Positions 50,084 through 58,748 are shown, counted from the first letter of the stretch. The stretch: 64,000 nt of DNA from Streptomyces noursei (GCF_016917755.1 NZ_CP070326.1:7626001-7690000); one strand, 5' to 3'. Program-made: numbers and translations. Notes: generated from the letters alone by a model not told the origin.

Positions 50084-51454
50084 TCAGTCCCTCGCGACGG
50101 TCAGGTCGAGGAAGTGCGTGGAGCAGGAGATGCACGGGTCGTGGCTGCGGATGACCCGTTCGCACAGGGTGGTCAGCTCCGCGTCGGTGGCCGGGCGTCC
50201 GGAGTCCAGGCGGTGCTGCACGGCGCGCCGCAGGTCGTGTTCGATCGCTGCCTGGTTCTGGGCGGTGGGCGGGACCAGGGAGGCGTCGGTGACGGTCCCG
50301 TCGGCGTCGAGGGTGTAGCGGTGGTAGAGCAGGCCGCGGGGCGCCTCGGTGGCGCCGTGGCCGGTGCCGGCCCGCGCCGGAACGTCGAGGTGGGGACGGG
50401 GCGGGGGTGCGTAGGCGTCGATGAGGCGCAACGCCTCGTCGACGGCGTAGAGCACCTCGACCGCGCGGACGACGATGCTGCGGAAGGGATTGCGGCACAC
50501 CGTGCCCTCACGGGGGTCGCCGAGCCCGGCCTCGCGTGCCGTGCGCAGCACGTCGGGTGGCAGCCAACGGCCGCTGATGGCGTAGCGGGCGAGTGTCCCG
50601 GTCAGGTGGCGGCGGCCGTCGAGCCGTGCGTGCAGGGCGGTGGAGTGCGGCACCTGGGTCTCGACGACGTGCGTGGGGAAGGCGTGGACCGGAAAGGTGC
50701 GGGTGGGCAGGGCGCGGTCGCTGTCCGGTGGCAGGCCGGCGGTGCTCGGGGCGGGCATGACGGTGGGGGTGCCGGAGCCGATGGCGTAGGTGCCGGGTTC
50801 GGCCAGCGCGAGGAGGTCGTGGTCGCCTCCGGCGTCGGGGAAGTCGAAGCCGGCCACCCAGCGCACGGTGGCCTCCGCGGCGTCGCGGGCGCGTCGCAGC
50901 CGTTCCGCCAGCGGACGCAGTTCCCGTTGCGTGGGGAGACGGTGGAAGCCGCCGAGGCGGACGTTGACGGGGTGGATGGCGCGGCCGCCGAGGAGTTCGA
51001 TCACCGCGTTGCCGGTCTGCTTGAGGGCGAGCCCGCGCTCGACGTGTCCGGGGTGGGTGCGGGCGAGGTCGATGACGCTGTCGTGGCCGAGGAAGTCCGG
51101 AGCGTGCAGGAGGTAGATGTGGAGGGTCTGGCTCTCGATCCATTCGCCGCAGTACAGGAGCCGGCGCAGGGCGGCGAGTTGTCCGTCAACGGTGACGCCG
51201 CAGGCGTCCTCGACGGCGCGGCAGGCGCTCATCTGGTAGGCGACGGGGCAGATCCCGCAGACCCGGGAGGTGAGGTCGGGCGGCTCGGTGTGGGCGCGGC
51301 CGCGCAGGAACGCCTCGAAGAAGCGCGGCGGTTCGTAGATCTTCAGCCGTGCCTCGGCGACCCGGCCCCCTTCGAGGCGCAGGTGCAGCGCCCCTTCGCC
51401 CTCGACGCGGGCCAGCGAGTCCACCCGCAGGACCTTGACGTCCTCGTGCGTCAC
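50084..51454 (-). CDS. hyhL: [NiFe]-hydrogenase large (alpha) subunit, group 3b-like
   Basis: A 456-residue catalytic subunit. The NiFe ligands are in L1 RVCGICPVAYQMSACRAVE (about 64-82, C-x-x-C) and L2 DPCISCSTHF at the C-terminus (C-x-x-C-x-x-H), followed by only a short tail LDLTVARD. V-E-G-E-G-A near the start is also family-typical. Group 3b enzymes are cytoplasmic, bidirectional and couple H2 to NAD(P)H. The gene overlaps hyhS by 4 bases (stop/start). It is the last gene of the operon. In M. smegmatis the equivalent Hyh enzyme is under DosR control, which fits the setting. Confidence 0.94.
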   Translation of the reverse strand: MTHEDVKVLRVDSLARVEGEGALHLRLEGGRVAEARLKIYEPPRFFEAFLRGRAHTEPPDLTSRVCGICPVAYQMSACRAVEDACGVTVDGQLAALRRLLYCGEWIESQTLHIYLLHAPDFLGHDSVIDLARTHPGHVERGLALKQTGNAVIELLGGRAIHPVNVRLGGFHRLPTQRELRPLAERLRRARDAAEATVRWVAGFDFPDAGGDHDLLALAEPGTYAIGSGTPTVMPAPSTAGLPPDSDRALPTRTFPVHAFPTHVVETQVPHSTALHARLDGRRHLTGTLARYAISGRWLPPDVLRTAREAGLGDPREGTVCRNPFRSIVVRAVEVLYAVDEALRLIDAYAPPPRPHLDVPARAGTGHGATEAPRGLLYHRYTLDADGTVTDASLVPPTAQNQAAIEHDLRRAVQHRLDSGRPATDAELTTLCERVIRSHDPCISCSTHFLDLTVARD

Positions 51455-52254
51455 CGTTCGGCTTCCCTCCTGGACTCCGCGTCGAACTCCGGCGAGCCGG
51501 TGTTAAAGGTGCGCAGCACCCGCACCACGTCGAGGGTCGCCATGCCGTCGCGCCGCAGCAGGGGGACGAAGGAGGGGAAGTTGACCGAGTTGGACGGGCC
51601 GAAACAGCCGTAGCAGCCGCGGTCGTAGGCGGGGCAGAGCGCGCCGCATCCGGCGTGCGTGACCGGTCCCAGGCAGGGGGTGCCATGGGCGACGGTGACA
51701 CAGACCGTGCCGCGGCGCTTGCACTCGAAGCACACGCTGTGGGCGGGTACGTCGGGGTTCCGGCCGGCGAGGTGGGCGGTGATGACCTCCACCAGCTGGC
51801 CGCGGTCGATGGGGCACCCGCGCAGCTCGAAGTCGACGGGTACGTGGGCGCTGATGGGCGTGGAGGTGGCGAGGGTCTCCACGTAGTCGGGCCGGGCGTA
51901 GACCACTGCCTGGTATTCCGCGACGTCGGCGTAGTTGCGCAGTGCCTGGATGCCGCCTGCGGTGGCGCAGGCACCGATGGTGACCAGCCGGCGGGAGGCG
52001 GCGCGGATGTGTCGGATCCGTTCGGCGTCCTGCGGTGTGGTGATCGATCCCTCGACCAGGGAGAGGTCGTAGGGCCCCGGCCCCGGGGCGCTGGAGGCTT
52101 CCAGGAAGTAGCTGATCCGGAGCCGGTCGGCGATGCCGAGGAGTTCGTCCTCGCAGTCCAGCAGGGTGAGCTGGCAGCCGTCGCACGAGGCGAACTTCCA
52201 CACCGCCAGCTCCGGCCGCCGGCCGCTCGTGGCCGTGTCAGGGGTGGCCTTCAC
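51451..52254 (-). CDS. hyhS: [NiFe]-hydrogenase small (delta) subunit
   Basis: A 267-residue Fe-S subunit. The proximal cluster motif is WKFASCDGCQLTLLDCEDELL (about 19-39). Further Cys are at IGACATAGG and at VCFECKRRGTVCVTVAHGTPCLGPVTHAGCGALCPAYDRGCYGCFG (about 175-218), enough for three [4Fe-4S] clusters. No Tat signal, as expected for a cytoplasmic group 3 enzyme. It follows hyhG by 1 bp and overlaps hyhL. Confidence 0.93.
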   Translation of the reverse strand: MKATPDTATSGRRPELAVWKFASCDGCQLTLLDCEDELLGIADRLRISYFLEASSAPGPGPYDLSLVEGSITTPQDAERIRHIRAASRRLVTIGACATAGGIQALRNYADVAEYQAVVYARPDYVETLATSTPISAHVPVDFELRGCPIDRGQLVEVITAHLAGRNPDVPAHSVCFECKRRGTVCVTVAHGTPCLGPVTHAGCGALCPAYDRGCYGCFGPSNSVNFPSFVPLLRRDGMATLDVVRVLRTFNTGSPEFDAESRREAER

Positions 52255-52255
52255 C

Positions 52256-53080
52256 TCACAACTCCCTTACCAGGAGCAGGGGTTCGGCATGGCTCCAGGA
52301 GACGACCGGGCCGTCGCGGCACAGCAGCAGCGGGCCGAGCTGGCAGTGCCCGCAGTGGCCGGTGCCGCAGTGCATGGTGCGTTCCAACGAGAGCTGGATC
52401 CGGTCGGGGGCCAGTCCGCGACGGACGAGTTCGCGGGCGGTGGCCCGCATCATCACCTCGGGTCCGCAGAGGAAGGCGGCGGCGTTCCGGGGGGCGAACT
52501 CCGCCCGGTCGAGCAGGTCCGTGACGACTCCGACGTCCCCCTGCCAGGCGTTGTCGGGCCGGTCGACGGTCACTTCGACCCGCGCCCCGGCGGCGCGCCA
52601 GTCCTCGATGTCCTGGGTGCAGAGCAGGTCGCCGGGGGTGCGGGTGCCGATGAGGACCGCGACCCGGCCGTACCGCGGCCGCGCGGCCAGCACGGCGCGG
52701 ACCAGCGGGCGCAGCGGGGCGAGCCCGAGTCCGCCGGCCACCACCAGAAGGTCGGTCCCTTCGACGGCCGGCGGCTCCCAACCGATGCCGAACGGGCCGC
52801 GGACCCCCACCGTCGTGCCGGGCCACAGGCCGTGCAGCGCCCGGGAGACCGCACCGACAGCGCGGATCGTGTGGGTCAGCCGATGGCCGTCCTGGGCGCT
52901 CAGCGAGAGCGGGATGTCCCCGACGCCGAAGGCATACACCATGGCGAACTGGCCCGGAGCGAACGGCGGGAGTGCGTCGGCCACCGGATCGAGCACGAGG
53001 TCCGCCGTGTCGGGGGTCCGGGCGGTACGCGCCGCCACCCGGTAGGGAACCGGCACCAGGTCCGGGCGGGCCGCGGTCAC
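52256..53080 (-). CDS. hyhG: FAD/NAD(P)-binding (gamma) subunit of the hydrogenase
   Basis: A 274-residue flavoprotein of the ferredoxin-NADP reductase/DHOD-B type: PFAPGQFAMVYAFGVGDIPLSLS (FAD), GPFGIGWEP and VVAGGLGLAPLRPLVRAVLAA (NAD(P)), and a C-terminal [2Fe-2S] site CGTGHCGHCQLGPLLLC. It passes electrons between NAD(P)H and the Fe-S subunits. GTG 53080 overlaps the stop of the upstream gene (GTGA). Confidence 0.93.
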   Translation of the reverse strand: MTAARPDLVPVPYRVAARTARTPDTADLVLDPVADALPPFAPGQFAMVYAFGVGDIPLSLSAQDGHRLTHTIRAVGAVSRALHGLWPGTTVGVRGPFGIGWEPPAVEGTDLLVVAGGLGLAPLRPLVRAVLAARPRYGRVAVLIGTRTPGDLLCTQDIEDWRAAGARVEVTVDRPDNAWQGDVGVVTDLLDRAEFAPRNAAAFLCGPEVMMRATARELVRRGLAPDRIQLSLERTMHCGTGHCGHCQLGPLLLCRDGPVVSWSHAEPLLLVREL

Positions 53081-53562
53081 GGCGCCGCTCCCGCCGCCCC
53101 GGTCCACGGCTCGCGGCCGGGCGCGCCGTACAGGTCCAGCAGGCGCAGACGGGCGGCCCGCAGCCTGCGGCCGATCGCCACCGCGGCGACGCACCGGGTG
53201 ACCGCCAGTCCGAAGGCGGGGTCCGCGTCGATCGCCCCGCGGACCTGCTCGGCGTCGAACTCGTACGCCGTCACCGGGGCCCGGGTCCGTGCGCCCAGAT
53301 GCCAGTGGTAGGGCTCGAACAGCCAGGACCAGCCGAGGAGTTCACCGTCGCCGAGGGTTTCGACGACGGCCGCGCCGCGGCCCGGCTCGTACACGTCGAG
53401 GGCGACGGTCCCGGAGCGGATGACCCAGAACCGGTCGGCCGGGCCGCCCTCGTCGAAGATCCGTAGTTCCGCCGGGAAGGAGACCTCGCGGGCGAGGGTG
53501 CGCAGGCGGTCGCGGTGTGCGGGCGGCAGCGCGCCGAAGAAGTCGGGCCGGTCGGCGGTCAT
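53077..53562 (-). CDS. Cyclic-nucleotide-binding-fold protein embedded in the hydrogenase operon
   Basis: A 161-residue Crp-like cNMP-binding domain without a DNA-binding helix: LPPAHRDRLRTLAREVSFPAELRIFDEGGPADRFWVIRSGTVAL at the start, then LGDGELLGWSWLF where canonical proteins have F-G-E-L-A-L. The phosphate-binding-cassette Arg is not evident, so cAMP binding is doubtful. Overlaps both neighbours by 4 bases (stop/start), so it is made in step with HyhB and HyhG. It may regulate or tether the enzyme; similar genes accompany mycobacterial hyh operons. Confidence 0.88.
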   Translation of the reverse strand: MTADRPDFFGALPPAHRDRLRTLAREVSFPAELRIFDEGGPADRFWVIRSGTVALDVYEPGRGAAVVETLGDGELLGWSWLFEPYHWHLGARTRAPVTAYEFDAEQVRGAIDADPAFGLAVTRCVAAVAIGRRLRAARLRLLDLYGAPGREPWTGAAGAAP

Positions 53563-54713
53563 GCGGCGCCCTCCCCCGGCGGGCCGCCCGCCGCGCGCTC
53601 CGCGTTCAGCGCGTGGGCCTCCTCGGTGAGGTCGATGCCGACCGGGCACCACACGATGCACCGTCCGCAGCCGACGCAGCCGGAGCTGTCGAACTGGTCG
53701 TACCAGGTGCCGAGTTTGTGGGTGGCCCACTGCCGGTAGCGGCTGCGGCCGGAGGCGCGGACCGGTCCGCCCGGCAGATGGCTGAACTCCAGGTCGAAGC
53801 AGGATTCCCAGCGCCGCCACCGCTCGGCGTGGTCGCCGGTCAGGTCGGTGACGTCCTCGGCGGAGGTGCAGAAGCAGGTCGGACACGCCATGGTGCAGTT
53901 GCCGCAGGTCAGGCAGCGTGCGGCGACGTCGTTCCAGCGGTCGGCGTGCAGCGTCTCGCGCATCAGTGCCTGAAGGTCCACCTCGGGCATGGTGCGGCCC
54001 ATCCGGTCGGCCGCCGCGGAGACCTTCTCGTGTGCCACGGTGGCGAGCGACGCGTCGGCCGGCAGGTGCGGCAGCTCCGCCAGCACCGACGCGCCCTCGT
54101 CGCTGCCGGCCCGGGCCCAGAAGCGGTGACCGCCGCCGTCGACGACCTCGGTGAGCGCCAGGTCGTAGCCGCCGTCCACGGCGGGGCCGGCGCCCATGGA
54201 GGTGCAGAAGCAGGTGGCTCCCGGTTCGGTGCACTCCACGGCCACCAGGAAGGTCCGTTCGCGACGGGCGCGGTAGCGGTTGTCACTGTGCGGCCCGCCG
54301 GCCAACACCCGGTCCTGCACGGCGATCGCGCGAAGGTCGCAGGGCCGGACGCCGAGGAACGCGTACGACGGCGGTGGGGTGTCGTCCTCGGTCACGACCC
54401 AGGCGCCGTCGGATCCGCGGTCGGCGTTCCACTGCCGCTCGCGCTGCGGATGGAGGTAGGTCTTCCACGACTGCGGGCCGGCGCTGTGCGCGAACGCCGC
54501 GCCGTCCGCGCGGGGCCGCACCCGGTAGTGCCCGGCCTCCAGCTCCACGCCCCGGCCGTACGGCAGTTCGTCGCCGTCGGTGAGTTCGTCCAGCACGATC
54601 GCGCCGTCGCGCACGGTGGGGCCGATGACGGTCCTACCGCGCGCCGCGAGGACCCGGATCAGCTCTGCCATCCCCTCGGTCCCGATCACCGCGGTGGGTG
54701 CCTCGCCCGTCAT
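53559..54713 (-). CDS. hyhB: Fe-S (beta) subunit of the hydrogenase
   Basis: A 384-residue protein with two C-terminal [4Fe-4S] ferredoxin motifs: CLTCGNCTMACPTCFC and CVGCGRCIVWCPVGID. An N-terminal domain carries GVRPCDLRAIAVQD and ECTEPGATCFCTSMGAGP with extra Cys. This is the HydB/SidA-type subunit that links the hydrogenase dimer to the flavin subunit. Met 54713 follows GGAAGG. First gene of the operon hyhB-cNMP-hyhG-hyhS-hyhL. A box related to the OsdR motif lies 72 bp upstream. No hypABCDEF accessory genes are in the window. Confidence 0.93.
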   Translation of the reverse strand: MTGEAPTAVIGTEGMAELIRVLAARGRTVIGPTVRDGAIVLDELTDGDELPYGRGVELEAGHYRVRPRADGAAFAHSAGPQSWKTYLHPQRERQWNADRGSDGAWVVTEDDTPPPSYAFLGVRPCDLRAIAVQDRVLAGGPHSDNRYRARRERTFLVAVECTEPGATCFCTSMGAGPAVDGGYDLALTEVVDGGGHRFWARAGSDEGASVLAELPHLPADASLATVAHEKVSAAADRMGRTMPEVDLQALMRETLHADRWNDVAARCLTCGNCTMACPTCFCTSAEDVTDLTGDHAERWRRWESCFDLEFSHLPGGPVRASGRSRYRQWATHKLGTWYDQFDSSGCVGCGRCIVWCPVGIDLTEEAHALNAERAAGGPPGEGAA

Positions 54714-54783
54714 CGGCCGCCTTCCGGTGCAGACCACTCTCACTCCAGCGCGGTCAGTATGCGATCGGTCACCGTCGCCGCCC

Positions 54784-54798
54784 CGGCCGACAGGTCCG
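54784..54798 (-). promoter_or_regulatory. OsdR-like box upstream of the hydrogenase operon (12 of 15)
   Basis: CGGACCTGTCGGCCG on the minus strand keeps both GGACC and CGGCC half-sites at the correct spacing. It is 72 bp from the hyhB start, the same distance as the strong box before the CBS gene at 62951. Confidence 0.45.
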
Positions 54799-54894
54799 GG
54801 GTGTGCTCCATACAGCGCTGCCGATACCTCGGACGGCCGCCGGCGACGCCTCGGGACGGCTCCGCGGCGGCCCTGGCGGGGAAGGACCGACGCC

Positions 54895-55404
54895 ATGGAT
54901 GGTTCCTCCGGTTCCCCGGCCCGGACCGCAGTGATCGGCATCGGCAACGACCACCGTCGCGATGACGGCGTGGCGTGGGCGGTGCTGGCCGCGCTCGCGC
55001 GGCGCCCGCTCCCCCGCGGCGTCGTGCTGTTCCGCTCCGACGGGGAGCCCGCGCGGCTCATCGGCGCCTGGGAGGGTACGCGCCGGGCGATCGTGGTGGA
55101 CGCGGCCCGCTCCCGTCCGGCCCGGCCCGGCCGCGTCCACCGGTACCGCGTGCACGGCGCGCTCTCCCGCAGTCCGTGCGGCGAGACCAGTTCGCATGGT
55201 TTCGCCCTGGGCGATGCCGTGGAGCTGGCCCGTGTGCTGGGCCGGCTGCCCGGGGAACTCCTCGTCTACGCCGTGGAAGCCGCGGACACCGGCCCGGGCA
55301 CCGCCCTGTCACCGGCGGTCGCCGCCGCCGTCGCCCCGCTCGTCGCGCGGATCGAGCAGGACCTCGCGCCCCGCGGCGGCCGGGGCGGGGCGCTTCGCGC
55401 GTGA
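54895..55404 (+). CDS. Hydrogenase maturation protease (HyaD/HycI family)
   Basis: A 169-residue endopeptidase that trims the C-terminus of the [NiFe] large subunit after nickel insertion. It has VIGIGNDHRRDDGVAWAVLAAL (residues 14-35, the G-I-G-N-x-x-x-R-D-D-G motif with the metal-binding acid) and VYAVEAADTGPGTALSPAVAAAV near the C-terminus. GGAAGGA precedes Met 54895. Divergent from hyhB and sharing its control region. It is the only maturation gene here. Confidence 0.9.
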   Translation: MDGSSGSPARTAVIGIGNDHRRDDGVAWAVLAALARRPLPRGVVLFRSDGEPARLIGAWEGTRRAIVVDAARSRPARPGRVHRYRVHGALSRSPCGETSSHGFALGDAVELARVLGRLPGELLVYAVEAADTGPGTALSPAVAAAVAPLVARIEQDLAPRGGRGGALRA

Positions 55405-55479
55405 GGTGCCCGTCGGCCGCGCGCACTACGGTGGTGGTGTGGCCGGGCCACGTGATACCGGCCGCGACGGAGGCGTGCC

Positions 55480-57189
55480 GTGGGCGAGGACGGCTGTCGG
55501 ACGGACGAGGCTCGTCCGCAGTTGCACGCGCTGTCGGACGATCTCCAGGAGCGGTTGCGCGCGGTGGAGAAGGCGAGCGGCCGCTCGCAGCATCTGCTGC
55601 TGGAAGCAGTGCTGTCGGTGGGTGCCGGGCTGGAGCTGCCCCAGGTGCTGCGGCACATCATCGAGGCCGCCGTGGTGGTCGCGGACGCGCGGTACGGCGC
55701 GCTCGGGGTGATCGGCGCGGACGGCAGGCTCAGCCAGTTCCTTCCGGTCGGGCTCACCGACGATCAGTTCAAGGCCATCGGCCCGCTGCCGGCCGGCCAC
55801 GGAATCCTCGGCGAGCTGATCCGGCATCCCGCTCCGCTGCGCCTGAGCGAACTGGGCGCGCACCCGGCGTCCTACGGATTCCCGCCGCACCACCCGGCGA
55901 TGCGCTCCTTCCTCGGGGTGCCGATCCGGGTCGGGGACGAGGTCTTCGGCAATCTGTACCTGACCGAGAAACGTGGTGGCGGGTCGTTCACCAGCGACGA
56001 CGAGACGCTGCTGGCGACGCTGGCGGTGGCCGCCGGGGTGGCGATCGAGCACGCCCGGCTCTTCGAGGAGGCCCGGTACCGCCAGGAGTGGCTGGAGGCG
56101 ATCCACGAGATCGTGGCCGGCCTGCTGCCGGCGGCTGAGGAAGAGGACATCCTGCCGACCATCGTCGACCACGCGGTGCGCATCCTCTCCGCCGACCTCG
56201 GGGTCCTGGCCCTGCCGACGGAGGACGGCCGTCTGCGCATGGAACTGGCCTCCGGGGTCGACTCCGAAGCGCACCGCGGCCTGGTCCTCCCCCGCCAGGG
56301 ATCGTTCGCGGGCGCCGCCCTGGCCGCCGGCCGTCCGCTGATCAGCGAGGACATCGAACACGACCCGAGAATCACCACGGGTCCGCCCCGCTGGTGGGGG
56401 CTCGGGCCGGCCGTCGCGGTGCCCATGGCGACCGGTGAGCAGGTCCACGGGGTCCTGCTGTTGGCGCGGCTGCGCGGGCGCCGCCCGTTCACCGAGTCCG
56501 AGACCGCGCCGTTGCTGACGTTCGCCGGTCAGGCCGCGCTCGCCATGGAGCTCTCCGAACAACGGGCGGCCGCGGATCAGGTGACCCTGCTCAAGGACCG
56601 CGACCGCATCGCCCGTGACCTGCACGATCTGGCCATCCAGCGGCTCTTCGCCATCGGGATGACGCTGCAGAGCGCGGTGCGGTTCGTGGATCACCCCGAG
56701 GCACACGAGCGGCTGCTGCGCGCGGTGGACGGCCTGGACGAAACCATCAAGATCATCCGGTCCACCATCTTCGGGTTGCGGACCCGCGACGTGGCCAGCG
56801 GACGGCAGAGCCTCAGGGCCCGGACGGTCGCCACTCTGGAGGACGCCGCGCACGCGCTGGGCTTCACGCCGTCACTCCACATGGAGGGGCTGCTGGACAC
56901 CGACGTACCGGAGGCACTGGCCGCACACGCCCTGGCGGCGCTCGCCGAAGCCCTCAGCAACGTCGCCCGGCACGCCCGGGCGACCGCAGCCGACGTCTTC
57001 CTGGCCGCCCGCGCCGGCCGGCTCACCCTGGCCGTGCAGGACAACGGGGTGGGGATCGCCGAGCACGGCCGACGGAGCGGGCTGCTCAACCTCGCCAGAC
57101 GTGCCGAGAGCGCGGGCGGGGAGATGACCGTGGAGGCCGCGCCGGAGGGCGGCACCCGCCTGGTGTGGTCGGCGCCGCTGCCCGCGTAG
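55480..57189 (+). CDS. osdK: Heme-type GAF-GAF sensor histidine kinase (OsdK/DevS)
   Basis: A 569-residue soluble kinase. GAF-A (about 48-198) carries SYGFPPHHPAMRSFLGVPI; M. tuberculosis DosS has nearly the same stretch, FGFPPHHPPMRTFLGVPV, around its heme-ligand His149, so His137 or His138 should bind heme. GAF-B spans about 215-360. The HisKA_3 motif DRDRIARDLHDLAIQRLFAIGM has phospho-acceptor His382, and the HATPase domain has ALAEALSNVARHA and DNGVGI. GTG start behind GGAGG. It converges on osdR with a shared palindromic terminator. Named after S. coelicolor OsdK by architecture and setting; O2, NO, CO or redox sensing is inferred. Confidence 0.93.
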   Translation: MGEDGCRTDEARPQLHALSDDLQERLRAVEKASGRSQHLLLEAVLSVGAGLELPQVLRHIIEAAVVVADARYGALGVIGADGRLSQFLPVGLTDDQFKAIGPLPAGHGILGELIRHPAPLRLSELGAHPASYGFPPHHPAMRSFLGVPIRVGDEVFGNLYLTEKRGGGSFTSDDETLLATLAVAAGVAIEHARLFEEARYRQEWLEAIHEIVAGLLPAAEEEDILPTIVDHAVRILSADLGVLALPTEDGRLRMELASGVDSEAHRGLVLPRQGSFAGAALAAGRPLISEDIEHDPRITTGPPRWWGLGPAVAVPMATGEQVHGVLLLARLRGRRPFTESETAPLLTFAGQAALAMELSEQRAAADQVTLLKDRDRIARDLHDLAIQRLFAIGMTLQSAVRFVDHPEAHERLLRAVDGLDETIKIIRSTIFGLRTRDVASGRQSLRARTVATLEDAAHALGFTPSLHMEGLLDTDVPEALAAHALAALAEALSNVARHARATAADVFLAARAGRLTLAVQDNGVGIAEHGRRSGLLNLARRAESAGGEMTVEAAPEGGTRLVWSAPLPA

Positions 57190-57275
57190 CACCGCCGTCC
57201 ACGCCGCGGAAGGCCGCGTTCCGAAGGCGGGCAGCGGGTCGGTGCCGCGCTCCGCGGCGTTCAGCAGTGTCCAGC

Positions 57276-57293
57276 GGCGTCTAATTAGACGCC
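57276..57293. terminator. Bidirectional terminator between osdK and osdR
   Basis: GGCGTCTAATTAGACGCC is a perfect 18-bp palindrome. It overlaps the osdR stop codon (57285-57287) and lies 87 bp after the osdK stop. Confidence 0.65.
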
Positions 57294-57983
57294 CCGTTCC
57301 GTGCCGACCGCCGCCCCGCGCTGTGTGGCGAGCACCGCCGCCTGGATACGGCGCTCGACGCCGAGTTTGGCCAGCAAGCGGGAGATGTGGTTCTTGACGG
57401 TCTTCTCGGACAGGTAGAGGCGCGCACCGATCTGACGGTTAGTCAGCCCTTCCCCGATCAGTTCGAGGATCTCCCGCTCCCGGCCCGACAGACCGGACAG
57501 GGCATCCTCCTCGGGACGGGTGTCGGCCTCCTGGCCGCGCAGGCGGCGCATCAGCCGCGCCGTGGTCGCCGGGTCGAGCATCGAGCGCCCGGACGCGACG
57601 GTGCGCACCGCGGCGACCAGGTCCGTGCCCTTGATCTCCTTGAGGACGTAGCCGGAGGCCCCGGACATGATCGCGTCGAGGAGGGCGTCGTCATCGTCGA
57701 ACGAGGTCAGGATCAGGCAGGCCACGTGCGGCATCCGTGAGCGCAGCTCACGGCAGACGGTGACGCCGTCGCCGTCCGGCAGCCGGACGTCGAGCACCGC
57801 CACGTCGGGCCGTAGCGCCGGCCCCCGGGCCAGCGCCTGGCCGGCCGTCCCGGCATCGCCCACCACCTCGATGTCCGGCTCGGCGTCGAGCAGGTCCTGC
57901 ACGCCGCGCCGGACGACCTCGTGGTCGTCGACCAGGAACACCCGGATCGGCCGCTGTGGTGAGAACGTGCCCGTCTCGCTCAT
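57285..57983 (-). CDS. osdR: NarL-type response regulator of the dormancy/hypoxia system (OsdR/DevR)
   Basis: A 232-residue response regulator. The receiver has VFLVDDHEVVRRGVQDLLDAEPDIEVVG, phospho-acceptor Asp65 (VAVLDVRLPDGDGV) and YVLKEIKG. The LuxR-type HTH is LSGREREILELIGEGLTNRQIGARLYLSEKTVKNHISRLLAKLGVERR (about 159-206). Receiver and HTH resemble M. tuberculosis DevR closely, including SRMPHVACLILTSF. GGAGG precedes Met 57983. A 15-bp box 65 bp upstream suggests autoregulation. It is the presumed binder of the RGGRCCGNNYGGCCC boxes in the island. Confidence 0.94.
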   Translation of the reverse strand: MSETGTFSPQRPIRVFLVDDHEVVRRGVQDLLDAEPDIEVVGDAGTAGQALARGPALRPDVAVLDVRLPDGDGVTVCRELRSRMPHVACLILTSFDDDDALLDAIMSGASGYVLKEIKGTDLVAAVRTVASGRSMLDPATTARLMRRLRGQEADTRPEEDALSGLSGREREILELIGEGLTNRQIGARLYLSEKTVKNHISRLLAKLGVERRIQAAVLATQRGAAVGTERGV

Positions 57984-58047
57984 GAGGACCTCCGTCCACG
58001 AATCCGCGTCCCTGCTCCATCGTGGCTCCGCCCGAGGGGGCCTGCCA

Positions 58048-58062
58048 GGGCCGAACGGTCCC
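58048..58062 (-). promoter_or_regulatory. OsdR/DevR box upstream of osdR (identical 15-mer)
   Basis: Minus strand GGGACCGTTCGGCCC, 65 bp before the osdR start. Identical to the boxes at 48817 and 58101. Confidence 0.75.
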
Positions 58063-58100
58063 GGCGCGCACGCACCGCCCGCACTTCCGGGCCCCGCACC

Positions 58101-58115
58101 GGGACCGTTCGGCCC
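58101..58115 (+). promoter_or_regulatory. OsdR/DevR box upstream of the Rv1733c-like gene (identical 15-mer)
   Basis: Plus strand GGGACCGTTCGGCCC, 58 bp before the start at 58173. With the box at 58048 it forms a mirror-image pair in the divergent promoter. Confidence 0.75.
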
Positions 58116-58172
58116 TCTCCCCCGGACGTCCCCTGGTGAGAGGCTCGAACCATCGGGTGAAAGGGGTGCGCG

Positions 58173-58748
58173 ATGGCTCCGGGGACGCTCCACCAGCCGT
58201 GGCGGCACGGTCCACTCCGGCGCCGCACGGACGTGGTGCAGTCCTGGATGGCACTGGTCAGCGGTCTGCTGATCACCGTGGCCGCGCCCGCGGCCGGAGT
58301 GCTGGCCGGCAACGCGGTGGACACCGCCGTCCACGGGCAACGGGCCGACCGGCACGCGACGGTCGCCGTGGTGGCGAAGACCCCGCCCGCCGCCCTCGGC
58401 GTCGCCGCCGGCGACGGGACGGTGGGGCGTGCCTACACGGCCGTACGGTGGACCGCGTCGAACGGCACCGTGCGCACGGGTGAGACGGTCGTACCCCCCG
58501 GTGCCCACACCGGGGACCGCACGACCGTCTGGCTGGACGGTCGCGGAGCGCTGATACGGGACCCGGGCTCGCCGGAGGACGTCGTGGTGGAGAGTGTGGC
58601 GGTCGGCATCGTGGCCGCCTCCGGCACCGGTCTGGCGCTCTTCGCCGTGCACAAGGGCGGCGTCCGGCTGCTCGACCGCCGCCGGTACGCGCAGTGGGAA
58701 AAGGAGTGGGCGGAACTCGACGCGCGACCGCGCCGCGACCATCCGTGA
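58173..58748 (+). CDS. Rv1733c-like membrane protein
   Basis: A 191-residue protein with two TM helices, WMALVSGLLITVAAPAAGVLAGNAV (about 25-49) and VAVGIVAASGTGLALFAVHKG (about 142-162), flanking an extracytoplasmic loop. It starts with the HQPWRHGPLRRRTD basic segment seen in Rv1733c-type proteins, which belong to the DosR regulon in M. tuberculosis. Function unknown. The adjacent box and osdR gene support dormancy-linked expression. Confidence 0.87.
   Translation: MAPGTLHQPWRHGPLRRRTDVVQSWMALVSGLLITVAAPAAGVLAGNAVDTAVHGQRADRHATVAVVAKTPPAALGVAAGDGTVGRAYTAVRWTASNGTVRTGETVVPPGAHTGDRTTVWLDGRGALIRDPGSPEDVVVESVAVGIVAASGTGLALFAVHKGGVRLLDRRRYAQWEKEWAELDARPRRDHP

Noticed and set aside
53563..54234. 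Long N-terminal extension of the cNMP-fold gene
   Set aside because: It overlaps hyhB in another frame and is Arg-rich with no domain; Met 53562 matches the fold start.
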